Assembly: GCA_030043235.1 (NCBI GenBank)
Contig: JASHYF010000198.1
Coordinates: 1 to 7,602 of the forward strand
DNA from: Solirubrobacteraceae bacterium
GTDB lineage: Bacteria > Actinomycetota > Thermoleophilia > Solirubrobacterales > Solirubrobacteraceae
Length of the DNA: 7,602 bases
Reading direction: 5' to 3'
The position numbers and the translations under genes were made by a program. The notes beneath the pieces are model-generated. The model did not search any database. It was not told where the DNA came from and worked only from the letters and a program-made list of their open reading frames with translations. Within the stretch, counting starts at the first letter, position 1. Every line of letters begins with the position of its first letter. Shown here in pieces: positions 1 to 5,740 of this stretch.

Positions 1-798
1 GCCGCCGAGACCTGCCTGCGGGCGCGCGGCATCCACGTGAGCGAGCACGCCGTCGAGCAGGCCGCCGCGAGCACGTCGATCCCGGGGCGCCTGCAGCTCG
101 TGCACGGAGATGTTCCCACGGTGCTCGACGGCGCCCACAACCCCCACGCGGTGCGCGCGCTGATCGAGTCGCTGCCGGAGGTGTTCGATCCCCACACACC
201 CGCCCCCGGTGCCCGGCCCAGCGGGGGGAGGCACCCAGCGCGCAGCGCTGGGTCAGCGCGTGGCTCTGGGTCAGCGCGTAGCTCTGGGTCAGCGCGTAGC
301 TCTGGGTCAGCGCGTAGCTCTGGGTCGGCGCGTGGCGCTGGGCCGGGCTGCGTGCCCCCCCGCCCGCTCGCGCTGGTGCTCGGCGTGCTCGAGGACAAGG
401 ACGCGGCGAGCATGCTCGCGGCGCTGATGCCGCGCGTAGCGCGCGCGTGGTTCACCGCTCCGCCGAGCAGCCGCGCGCTCTCGCCGGCCGCGCTGCAATC
501 GCTCGCGCGCCAGCTCGGCTTCGACGCCACCGTGTGCGAGCCCAAGCCGGCGAGGGCGCTCGAGCAGGCGCAGCGCTGGGCGGGCGAGCACGCCGGCGGC
601 GTGCTCGTCACCGGCTCGGTGTACCTCGTCGGCGAGCTGCTCGCGCGCCTACAAGCGCCACACGCCGAGACGGCCCCGCGCGAAGGCGCAAACGCACGGA
701 CGGCGCTGCGCGGCGGGGCGCACGCACAGGCGGCGCGGCTCGAGGGCTCGCCCGCGCGCGCAGCGCGCGGAGGCCCCAGACCGAGCTCCGCAAGGTGA
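1..798 (+). CDS. folC: Bifunctional folylpolyglutamate synthase / dihydrofolate synthase, C-terminal part (5' end outside window)
   Basis: FolC adds glutamate to dihydropteroate or reduced folates in the cytoplasm, an ATP-dependent step that makes and retains folate. The window enters in frame; 265 codons are visible, covering the end of the central ATPase domain and the Mur-ligase-like C-terminal domain. The diagnostic stretch is PGRLQLVHGDVPTVLDGAHN followed by P, with DGAHNP at visible residues 43-48. Then come LALVLGVLEDKDAASML (about residues 122-138) and the terminal VLVTGSVYLVGELL near residues 201-214. Two oddities are visible. About 45 residues rich in Gly, Ser, Ala and Arg, encoded by tandem repeats, sit between LIESLPEVF and the LVLGVLEDKD strand, where family members have a short linker. 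A low-complexity Ala/Arg tail of about 45 residues follows the normal end of the domain. The stop overlaps the start of the next small gene (GTGA). Identification is firm; folylpolyglutamate versus dihydrofolate activity cannot be separated here. Confidence 0.93.
   Translation, partial: AAETCLRARGIHVSEHAVEQAAASTSIPGRLQLVHGDVPTVLDGAHNPHAVRALIESLPEVFDPHTPAPGARPSGGRHPARSAGSARGSGSARSSGSARSSGSARSSGSARGAGPGCVPPRPLALVLGVLEDKDAASMLAALMPRVARAWFTAPPSSRALSPAALQSLARQLGFDATVCEPKPARALEQAQRWAGEHAGGVLVTGSVYLVGELLARLQAPHAETAPREGANARTALRGGAHAQAARLEGSPARAARGGPRPSSAR
211..348. repeat. 13-bp perfect inverted repeat bracketing the folC repeat array
   Basis: GCCCGGCCCAGCG at 211-223 is the exact reverse complement of CGCTGGGCCGGGC at 336-348, so the 18-bp array lies between inverted arms. 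A second hairpin, ACCCAGCG / CGCTGGGT with loop CGCAG, occupies 233-253. The bracketed block is 138 bp (46 codons), matching the extra linker in the protein. It could be a small inserted palindromic element (REP- or MITE-like), or simply repeat expansion in GC-rich DNA. No target-site duplication was recognised. Confidence 0.6.
245..334. repeat. 18-bp tandem repeat, five units, in frame within folC
   Basis: Five consecutive 18-bp units are seen. Units 2-4 (263-280, 281-298, 299-316) are identical, GCTCTGGGTCAGCGCGTA; units 1 and 5 differ by a few bases, and a decayed sixth unit runs to about 352. The period is a multiple of three, so each unit adds six residues of the GSARSS type without breaking folC. 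Repeats of this kind usually change copy number by slippage or unequal recombination. Confidence 0.95.
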
Positions 799-911
799 AC
801 GATCACGGCCCCTCGGTGCTGGCGATGATCGGCGGCGTGGCGCTTTTCGTCGCGCTCGTGATCCTCGTATTTTTCGCCGCTGGCTATGGTTTTGGCCGGC
901 TGTTTCTCTAA
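795..911 (+). CDS. 38-residue single-pass membrane microprotein, function unknown
   Basis: Starting at the GTG that overlaps the folC stop (GTGA, 795-798), this frame encodes 38 residues. The first seven are polar (VNDHGPS). Residues 8-37 form one hydrophobic segment including MIGGVALFVALVILVFFAAG, then YGFGRLFL. The glycine spacing (GYGFG) could favour helix packing, which is inference. I do not recognise a family. Evidence that it is real: the tight translational overlap with folC, a sequence that is a clean transmembrane helix from start to stop, and the next gene beginning only 13 bp after its stop. Evidence against: no clear Shine-Dalgarno sequence, and short hydrophobic frames arise by chance. 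Because it directly precedes another membrane protein, the two may be produced together. Confidence 0.55.
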   Translation: MNDHGPSVLAMIGGVALFVALVILVFFAAGYGFGRLFL

Positions 912-924
912 ACTCAGCCGGCCG

Positions 925-1644
925 ATGCCGCCCATCGCATATTTCGGAATCGAAAGCAGGGGCCTCAACCTGGCGATCGATCTGCTGATCGTCTTCGTCG
1001 TCGTCCTGTACGTCGCGCTGATCTACTGGACCTTCGCGGACGCGCGCCGGCGGATCGACGATCCGATGTTGATCGGCTGCGCGATCATGGCGTCGCTGTT
1101 CCCCTTCGTCGGCACCATCATCTACATGATCGTGCGCCCGCCCGAGTACCTGGAGGACGTACGCGAGCGCGAGCTCGAGACGCGGGCCGCGGAGGCGCGC
1201 CTGCGGCAGGTCGAGCAGGAGCTGTGCCCTCATTGCAGCTACCGTGTCGAGCGCGACTTCATTCGCTGCCCGAGCTGCCTGCGCAAGCTCAAGGAGCGCT
1301 GCGCGAACTGCTCGCGCCCGCTCGACCAGACATGGACGATCTGTCCGTACTGCGAGGCGGACGTGCCCGGGATCGCGCCCGGACGCTCGCGCCGCCGTCG
1401 CGGCGCCACGGTGCTCGAGGCCAACCTGTCCGACCTCGCATTGTCCCCCGCATCGTCCCCGAAGGGGGAGGGGAATGCCGCGCCGGTCGCGGACGAGCTG
1501 AGCGACGGTGCGCCCGTCGAGCCGGCCCTCGCCGGCGAGCCGAGCGCGGGAGCAGATGCCGCGCTGGCCACCGAGCCGAGCCCCGCGGCCCGTCGCGCGG
1601 GGGCGCGGGCGGCTCGTCCTCCCGGCCGGCGCCCCACCTCCTGA
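925..1644 (+). CDS. Membrane-anchored double zinc-ribbon protein, function unknown
   Basis: 239 residues from the ATG at 925. Two hydrophobic helices occupy about residues 16-36 and 48-70, joined by the loop [10 protein letters not shown] and followed by [11 protein letters not shown] charged, probably helical linker (75-100) leads to four CxxC knuckles: C101/C104, C115/C118, C126/C129 and C140/C143. These should form two zinc ribbons (CPHC...CPSC and CANC...CPYC). Residues 150-239 are a low-complexity Ala/Pro/Arg tail. The helices plus zinc ribbon look like a lineage-conserved hypothetical protein of Thermoleophilia next to ndk, as I recall it; no biochemical role is known to me. By the positive-inside pattern the zinc domain is probably cytoplasmic. 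It could bind protein or nucleic acid at the membrane. An alternative ATG at 886 would overlap the microprotein; 925 is preferred because family members as I recall them begin close to this point. Confidence 0.85.
   Translation: MPPIAYFGIESRGLNLAIDLLIVFVVVLYVALIYWTFADARRRIDDPMLIGCAIMASLFPFVGTIIYMIVRPPEYLEDVRERELETRAAEARLRQVEQELCPHCSYRVERDFIRCPSCLRKLKERCANCSRPLDQTWTICPYCEADVPGIAPGRSRRRRGATVLEANLSDLALSPASSPKGEGNAAPVADELSDGAPVEPALAGEPSAGADAALATEPSPAARRAGARAARPPGRRPTS
1456..1469. repeat. Short GC-rich hairpin in the zinc-ribbon protein's C-terminal tail
   Basis: TCCCC (1456-1460) and GGGGA (1465-1469) are complementary around loop GAAG, with further runs of C and G on both sides (about 1444-1474). 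Palindromes of this look occur as dispersed repeats in some high-GC genomes. Here it is translated in frame within the variable tail. Whether it belongs to a genome-wide repeat family cannot be seen from one copy. Confidence 0.4.
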
Positions 1645-1674
1645 CGAACGCATCCGCCCCGGCGCCCCACCTCC
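1626..1674. repeat. 16-bp direct repeat spanning the zinc-ribbon gene stop
   Basis: CCGGCGCCCCACCTCC occurs at 1626-1641, just before the TGA stop at 1642-1644, and again at 1659-1674 in the gap before ndk. The copies are 33 bp apart, start to start. This is probably a local duplication that affected the gene's 3' end and may help explain the low-complexity tail. No promoter or terminator is evident in the 61-bp gap (1645-1705). Confidence 0.8.
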
Positions 1675-1705
1675 CGAGAACGGCACTACACGAAAGCGCG
1701 AGCGC

Positions 1706-2113
1706 ATGGACCGGACGCTGATCCTCATAAAGCCCGACGCCTTCGCGCGCGGTCTCACTGGCGAGATCATCGCGCGCTTCGAGCGCAAGGGCCTGCGCAT
1801 CGTCGCGCTGCGTCACATGACCGTCACGCGCGAGCTCGCGCAGCGCCACTACGCCGAGCACGCCGAGCGTCCGTTCTTCGGCGAGCTCGTCGAGTTCATC
1901 ACGTCCGGCCCGATCGTCGCGATGGTGCTCGAGGGCTCAGGCGCGGTCCGCGCCGCCCGCCAGGTGATCGGCGCCACCGACCCGCTGGAGGCCGCGCCCG
2001 GCTCGATCCGCGGCGACTTCGCGATCGAGATGGGCGCCAACATGGTCCACGGATCCGATTCGCCCGAGTCCGCCGTGCGCGAGGCGGCGCTGTTCTTCGA
2101 GGAGCTCCGCTAA
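1706..2113 (+). CDS. ndk: Nucleoside diphosphate kinase
   Basis: Ndk moves the gamma-phosphate of an NTP (usually ATP) to NDPs by a ping-pong mechanism through a phosphohistidine, balancing cytoplasmic NTP and dNTP pools. The protein has 135 residues, normal for the family. It begins [16 protein letters not shown], with the nucleotide-contacting Lys at K9. The active-site signature is NMVHGSDS, with N112 and catalytic H115. Other family positions are present: Y49, ERPFFGEL around F57, SGP at 67-69, R85, GATDP with T91, and R102. ATG 1706 gives the standard N-terminus; earlier in-frame starts would add sequence foreign to the family. Its stop TAA is directly followed, in the same frame, by maf, and its last codons supply that gene's apparent Shine-Dalgarno sequence. 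The two are therefore almost certainly cotranscribed and translationally coupled. All signature residues are intact. Confidence 0.97.
   Translation: MDRTLILIKPDAFARGLTGEIIARFERKGLRIVALRHMTVTRELAQRHYAEHAERPFFGELVEFITSGPIVAMVLEGSGAVRAARQVIGATDPLEAAPGSIRGDFAIEMGANMVHGSDSPESAVREAALFFEELR
2099..2104 (+). promoter_or_regulatory. Shine-Dalgarno sequence for maf, inside the ndk 3' end
   Basis: GAGGAG encodes the two Glu codons near the ndk C-terminus and lies 9 nt before CTG 2114. It is a strong match to the anti-Shine-Dalgarno sequence at good spacing. It decides the maf start: the only canonical start codon nearby, GTG 2207, lies too far inside the protein and would delete the conserved Maf N-terminal loop. 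Confidence 0.65.
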
Positions 2114-2740
2114 CTGCCCGAACGTCACCCTCTCCAGTCCGGGAGCCCGCCCCTCGTTCTCGCCTCCCGCTCGCCGCAGCGGAAGGCGCTGCTCGAAAGC
2201 CTCGGGGTGAGCTTCACGGTGAGAGCGACCGACGTCAGCGAGCTCGAACAGGGTGGGGACCCCGCGCGCCTGGCGATCGAGAACGCGCTGCGCAAGGCGC
2301 GGGCGGCGAGCCGCGTGCACGCGCGCGAGGTCGTGCTCGGCTGCGACACCATCGTGGTGCTCGACGGCGTGATCTACGGAAAGCCACCCGATGCAGGCGC
2401 CGCGCGCCGCATGCTCAGCGCGCTCGCGGGGCGCACGCACGAGGTCCTCAGCGGCCTGGCCGTGCTGCTCCCCGTCGAGCGCGCGGGGGTGGTCGAGCGC
2501 GCGGGGGTGGTCGAGCGCACGGCGTTGGCGCGCTCGAAGGTCAGCTTCCGCGCGCTCGACGGCGAGCTGCTCGACTGGTACGTGGCGACCGGGGAGTGGC
2601 GTGGGCGCTCGGGCGGCTATGCCATCCAGGGGGAAGCTTCGAAGCTGGTCCGAGCCGTGGAGGGAGAGCAGGAGAACGTGGTGGGGCTGCCGCTCGCGGC
2701 GCTGCTCGAGCTGTATCCCCAGCTGCTCTCCCATCGTTGA
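2114..2740 (+). CDS. maf: Maf-family nucleoside triphosphate pyrophosphatase (probable CTG start)
   Basis: Maf enzymes hydrolyse non-canonical or surplus NTPs to NMP and pyrophosphate and influence septum formation in some bacteria. From CTG 2114 the protein has 208 residues, a normal length. Motifs in order: the substrate-loop signature LASRSPQRKALLESLG (about 15-31), E43, catalytic-type GCDTIVVLDG with D78, GKPPDAGAARRML with K90, GRTHEVLSGLAVL (106-118), and SGGYAIQGEASKLV with Q172, then NVVGLPL (188-194). No ATG, GTG or TTG lies in frame between the ndk stop and the signature loop, so CTG next to TAA is the best start. A start at GTG 2207 would give 177 residues lacking the SRSPQR loop. 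Residues 121-136 hold a repeated VERAGV insert from an 18-bp tandem duplication, in a loop between strands. Substrate class (dTTP/UTP type or 7-methyl-GTP type) is unresolved. Confidence 0.93.
   Translation: MPERHPLQSGSPPLVLASRSPQRKALLESLGVSFTVRATDVSELEQGGDPARLAIENALRKARAASRVHAREVVLGCDTIVVLDGVIYGKPPDAGAARRMLSALAGRTHEVLSGLAVLLPVERAGVVERAGVVERTALARSKVSFRALDGELLDWYVATGEWRGRSGGYAIQGEASKLVRAVEGEQENVVGLPLAALLELYPQLLSHR
2474..2518. repeat. 18-bp tandem repeat, 2.5 units, in frame within maf
   Basis: GTCGAGCGCGCGGGGGTG occurs at 2474-2491 and exactly again at 2492-2509, followed by half a unit (GTCGAGCGC, 2510-2518). Each unit encodes VERAGV. The exact identity suggests a recent duplication. The period equals that of the repeat in folC, although the unit sequence differs. 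Confidence 0.95.
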
Positions 2741-2804
2741 GCGTCTGTGTCATATCGGCGCCCGGTGTGTGCCCACTCTGTGTCGGCGGTGGAGTAGTTT
2801 GCGG

Positions 2805-2833
2805 TTGAAAGTTCTGTATAGCTAAAGTTATAC
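2805..2833 (+). promoter_or_regulatory. Candidate sigma70-type promoter for the mreBCD-mrdA operon
   Basis: TTGAAA (2805-2810) and TTATAC (2828-2833) are separated by 17 bp, a close fit to the housekeeping -35/-10 pattern. The element is in a distinctly AT-rich island within otherwise GC-rich DNA, about 250 bp before mreB, and no other gene starts in the gap. It overlaps a long palindrome, suggesting control by a repressor or a MerR-type spacer-binding activator. The transcription start is inferred from sequence only. Confidence 0.5.
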
Positions 2834-2840
2834 AGAACTT
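2809..2840. promoter_or_regulatory. Perfect 12-bp inverted repeat, operator-like
   Basis: AAGTTCTGTATA (2809-2820) and TATACAGAACTT (2829-2840) are perfect reverse complements around the 8-bp centre GCTAAAGT. AAAGTT also recurs as a direct repeat at 2808-2813 and 2824-2829, a 16-bp step. The AT-rich symmetry, its position across the promoter spacer and -10 box, and the lack of a T run after it fit a binding site for a dimeric regulator rather than a terminator. The regulator is not identifiable from this window. Confidence 0.7.
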
Positions 2841-2954
2841 GCTGGGAGAGCGATCGCCGCGAGCGCCGTTCGAGTGGCGGCCCGCGTCTTCCGAGCGTTC
2901 GTCGCCGGCCCTGCGGCTCACAGCGAGTTTTCCCTGCAAACCGCGTCGCACGGG

Positions 2955-2985
2955 TTGCCGGACGGCGACGGTCGTTCGCTACACT
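2955..2985 (+). promoter_or_regulatory. Weak candidate second promoter upstream of mreB
   Basis: TACACT (2980-2985) fits the TANNNT -10 pattern common in actinobacteria. TTGCCG (2955-2960) could be a -35 element, but the 19-bp spacing is longer than ideal. If used, the leader would be about 90 nt. Evidence is thin in a GC-rich context. Confidence 0.25.
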
Positions 2986-3008
2986 GCGCCCGGGTACGCG
3001 CCCGATGA

Positions 3009-4127
<1,119 letters not shown>

Positions 4128-4135
4128 GCGCGTGT

Positions 4136-4166
4136 GACAGCCCGCCTCGTGCGGGGGTACTCTGTC
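4136..4166 (+). other. Imperfect hairpin in the mreB-mreC spacer
   Basis: In the 67-bp spacer (4128-4194), GACAG (4136-4140) and CTGTC (4162-4166) can pair outside CCCGC (4141-4145) and GCGGG (4151-4155), with a 6-nt bulge on the 3' side. No T run follows, so it is not a classical terminator. It could affect mRNA processing or damp downstream expression; that is speculative. Confidence 0.3.
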
Positions 4167-4178
4167 CAGCGAACATCC

Positions 4179-4185
4179 GGGAAGG
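4179..4185 (+). promoter_or_regulatory. Shine-Dalgarno sequence of mreC
   Basis: GGGAAGG lies 9 nt before GTG 4195 and supports that start codon. It is the clearest ribosome-binding site in the mre operon and contrasts with the absence of one before mreB. Confidence 0.7.
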
Positions 4186-4194
4186 TAACCATCG

Positions 4195-5142
4195 GTGTAT
4201 GACAAGACGGTACGGCGTCGCCGAGCGGTGCTCGCACTGCTCATCGTGCTCTCCCTGCTGCTTCTGACGGCCTACTTCCGCGAGGCTCCCGGCGGGCGCC
4301 TGCACGGCATCCAGCGCGACTTCCTCACCGTCGTCACGCCAATCCAGGATGGCGCCAACAAGGCGCTCAAGCCCGTGCGCGACATGTTCAGCTGGTTCAG
4401 CAACACGCTGCACGCCAAAAGCCAGCTCGCCCAGGCGCTCAAGCAGGCCGAGAAGCTGCGCCGCCAGCTGGTCGCCCAGCAGGAAGAACAACGCTCCTAC
4501 CGGGAGCTTCTCGCGCTCACGCACCTCGACCGGCTCGGTGTCGGCGACTACCGCCCGGTGACCGCCACCGTGATCGACAAAGACCCCAACATCTGGTATT
4601 CGACCGTCACGATCGACAAGGGCGAATCCTCCGGCGTGCAGCGCGACGACCCCGTGATCAACGCCGAAGGGCTGGTCGGCAAGGTCACGCAGGTGGCTCC
4701 CGACGGCGCGCTGGTGGAACTGCTCACCGGCAGCTCCATGGGAGTTGGCGCGAGGATCGGCACGAGCCAGGCGACCGGCCTCGTGCAGCCGAAGGTCGGC
4801 GATCCCAACGACCTGCTGCTCGGCTACCTGCCCGCCAACACGCAGGCCAACGCGGGCGAATACGTCGTCACCTCGGGCACCGTCACGCCCGCCTACCCGT
4901 CGCTGTATCCGCCCGGGCTGTTGATCGGCCAGGTCACCTCGGTGGACGAAGAAAGCGCAGACAAGTCGGTCAACGTGACCCCCGTCGCCAACCTGCACGA
5001 CCTCGACATCGTGCAGGTCCTCACCGCCGCCCCCGGGTCGCGCGCGGCGAACCTCAACCAGCTGGCGATCAGCCTGCCGCCGGGACGGCAGGCCGGCGGC
5101 GCGGGCGGCGAACAGCTTGCCTCCACGCAGGTGGGCGAATGA
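4195..5142 (+). CDS. mreC: Rod shape-determining protein MreC
   Basis: MreC is a bitopic membrane protein that links cytoplasmic MreB and MreD to PBP2 and activates the latter. The 315 residues show the family layout: a basic cytoplasmic start (KTVRRRR), one membrane helix at about 11-26 (AVLALLIVLSLLLLTA), a helical coiled-coil region at about 69-107 (KSQLAQALKQAEKLRRQL), and a beta-barrel extracytoplasmic domain at about 119-278. The latter includes the strands VTATVIDKDPNIWYSTVTID, GLVGKVTQV and GLLIGQVTSVD, then NLHDLDIVQVL. The last 35 residues are a Gly/Ala/Gln-rich tail. GTG 4195 is supported by GGGAAGG 9 nt upstream and gives a normal short cytoplasmic end. The stop overlaps the mreD start (ATGA), implying coupled translation. 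Glutamate is mostly GAA, a change from mreB. Confidence 0.95.
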   Translation: MYDKTVRRRRAVLALLIVLSLLLLTAYFREAPGGRLHGIQRDFLTVVTPIQDGANKALKPVRDMFSWFSNTLHAKSQLAQALKQAEKLRRQLVAQQEEQRSYRELLALTHLDRLGVGDYRPVTATVIDKDPNIWYSTVTIDKGESSGVQRDDPVINAEGLVGKVTQVAPDGALVELLTGSSMGVGARIGTSQATGLVQPKVGDPNDLLLGYLPANTQANAGEYVVTSGTVTPAYPSLYPPGLLIGQVTSVDEESADKSVNVTPVANLHDLDIVQVLTAAPGSRAANLNQLAISLPPGRQAGGAGGEQLASTQVGE

Positions 5143-5723
5143 ACGGCGCCTCCCCCGGCCCGCTCGCGCTGCGCCTGGGCGTGTTCGCGCTGATCGTCGT
5201 GTTCTTCCAGATCGGCGTCGTCTCCGAGGTCCCCGTGTTCGGCGTGAACGCCGAACTGTGCGCGCTGCTGGTGGCGTTCGCCGGTTTGCTGTGCGGCTCG
5301 ACGGTCGGCGCCGCGTGCGGCTTCGCGGTCGGCCTGTTCATCGACCTCGCGCTGCTGCAGACGCTCGGCCTGACCTCGTTGATCTTCACGCTCGTCGGCT
5401 ACTGGTGCGGGCGCCTGCGCGAGCTGCGCGACCCGCAGGGCGCGCTCACGCCGCTGCTCGTGGGCGTGAGCGCCTCCGCCGTGGCGCTCGCCGGCTACTC
5501 GCTGATGGAGTTCATGCTCGGCGTCGACGCGCCCGTGAGCTTCCTGCTCCTGCGCGAGATCGTGCTCGGCGTGGTCGTCAACACGATCGTCGCGTTGCCG
5601 ATGTGGGCGCTCACGCGACGCGTGCTCGAAGGCGCGCTGCCCGAGGATCCCCGCCGGCGCCGGCGCCGGCGCGCGTACACCACCGGCGGCCTCAGCCCGC
5701 TGTCGAAAGCCTCCGCCCGATGA
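5139..5723 (+). CDS. mreD: Rod shape-determining protein MreD
   Basis: MreD is a polytopic inner-membrane partner of MreC in the elongasome. The 194 residues are mostly hydrophobic, with five or six predicted helices at about 11-29, 38-53, 56-76, 78-92, 103-122 and 132-157. The family-like core is GFAVGLFIDLALLQTLGLTS (61-80), with its Asp after a glycine-rich helix, followed by a GYWCGRLRELRD loop. The cytoplasmic tail contains a run of seven Arg (172-178), encoded largely by three copies of GCCGGC at 5653-5670. ATG 5139 overlaps the mreC TGA. The stop TGA overlaps a further ATG (5720) that opens a six-codon frame leading to mrdA. Sequence conservation in MreD is low, so the call leans on topology, motif and position between mreC and PBP2. 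Confidence 0.92.
   Translation: MNGASPGPLALRLGVFALIVVFFQIGVVSEVPVFGVNAELCALLVAFAGLLCGSTVGAACGFAVGLFIDLALLQTLGLTSLIFTLVGYWCGRLRELRDPQGALTPLLVGVSASAVALAGYSLMEFMLGVDAPVSFLLLREIVLGVVVNTIVALPMWALTRRVLEGALPEDPRRRRRRRAYTTGGLSPLSKASAR
5653..5670. repeat. Three tandem copies of palindromic hexamer GCCGGC in mreD
   Basis: GCCGGC is repeated at 5653-5658, 5659-5664 and 5665-5670 and encodes alternating CGC/CGG Arg codons of the MreD poly-Arg tail. The run is self-complementary and may be unstable. The Arg stretch itself probably stays on the cytoplasmic face. Confidence 0.9.
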
Positions 5724-5740
5724 GCGAACACGCCGGATGA
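5720..5740 (+). CDS. Possible six-codon relay mini-ORF between mreD and mrdA
   Basis: ATG at 5720 overlaps the mreD stop (ATGA, 5720-5723). The frame MSEHAG ends in TGA at 5738-5740, which overlaps the mrdA start (ATGA, 5737-5740). A ribosome ending mreD could re-initiate twice and so reach mrdA. The peptide itself is unlikely to have a function. The two start contexts (ATGAGCG) are identical and may be a small duplication. Confidence 0.25.
   Translation: MSEHAG

Noticed and set aside
245..334. Possible CRISPR-like array
   Set aside because: Units are 18 bp, directly adjacent with no spacers, and translated in frame within folC.
886..924. Earlier ATG (886) for the zinc-ribbon protein, giving an N-terminus MVLAGC that resembles a lipobox
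   Set aside because: The segment overlaps the microprotein, lacks a Shine-Dalgarno sequence and a proper signal peptide, and is not part of the family N-terminus as I know it.
649..1800. 383-codon minus-strand frame opposite the zinc-ribbon gene and ndk 5' end
   Set aside because: Arg/Ala-rich composition typical of an antisense shadow; the + strand genes have clear motifs.
2207..2740. Shorter maf from GTG 2207
   Set aside because: It would remove the conserved LASRSPQR loop needed for substrate binding, and it has a weaker ribosome site than GAGGAG before 2114.
2809..2840. Intrinsic terminator after maf
   Set aside because: The stem is AT-rich with an 8-nt loop and is followed by GCTGGGAG, not a T run; it fits an operator better.
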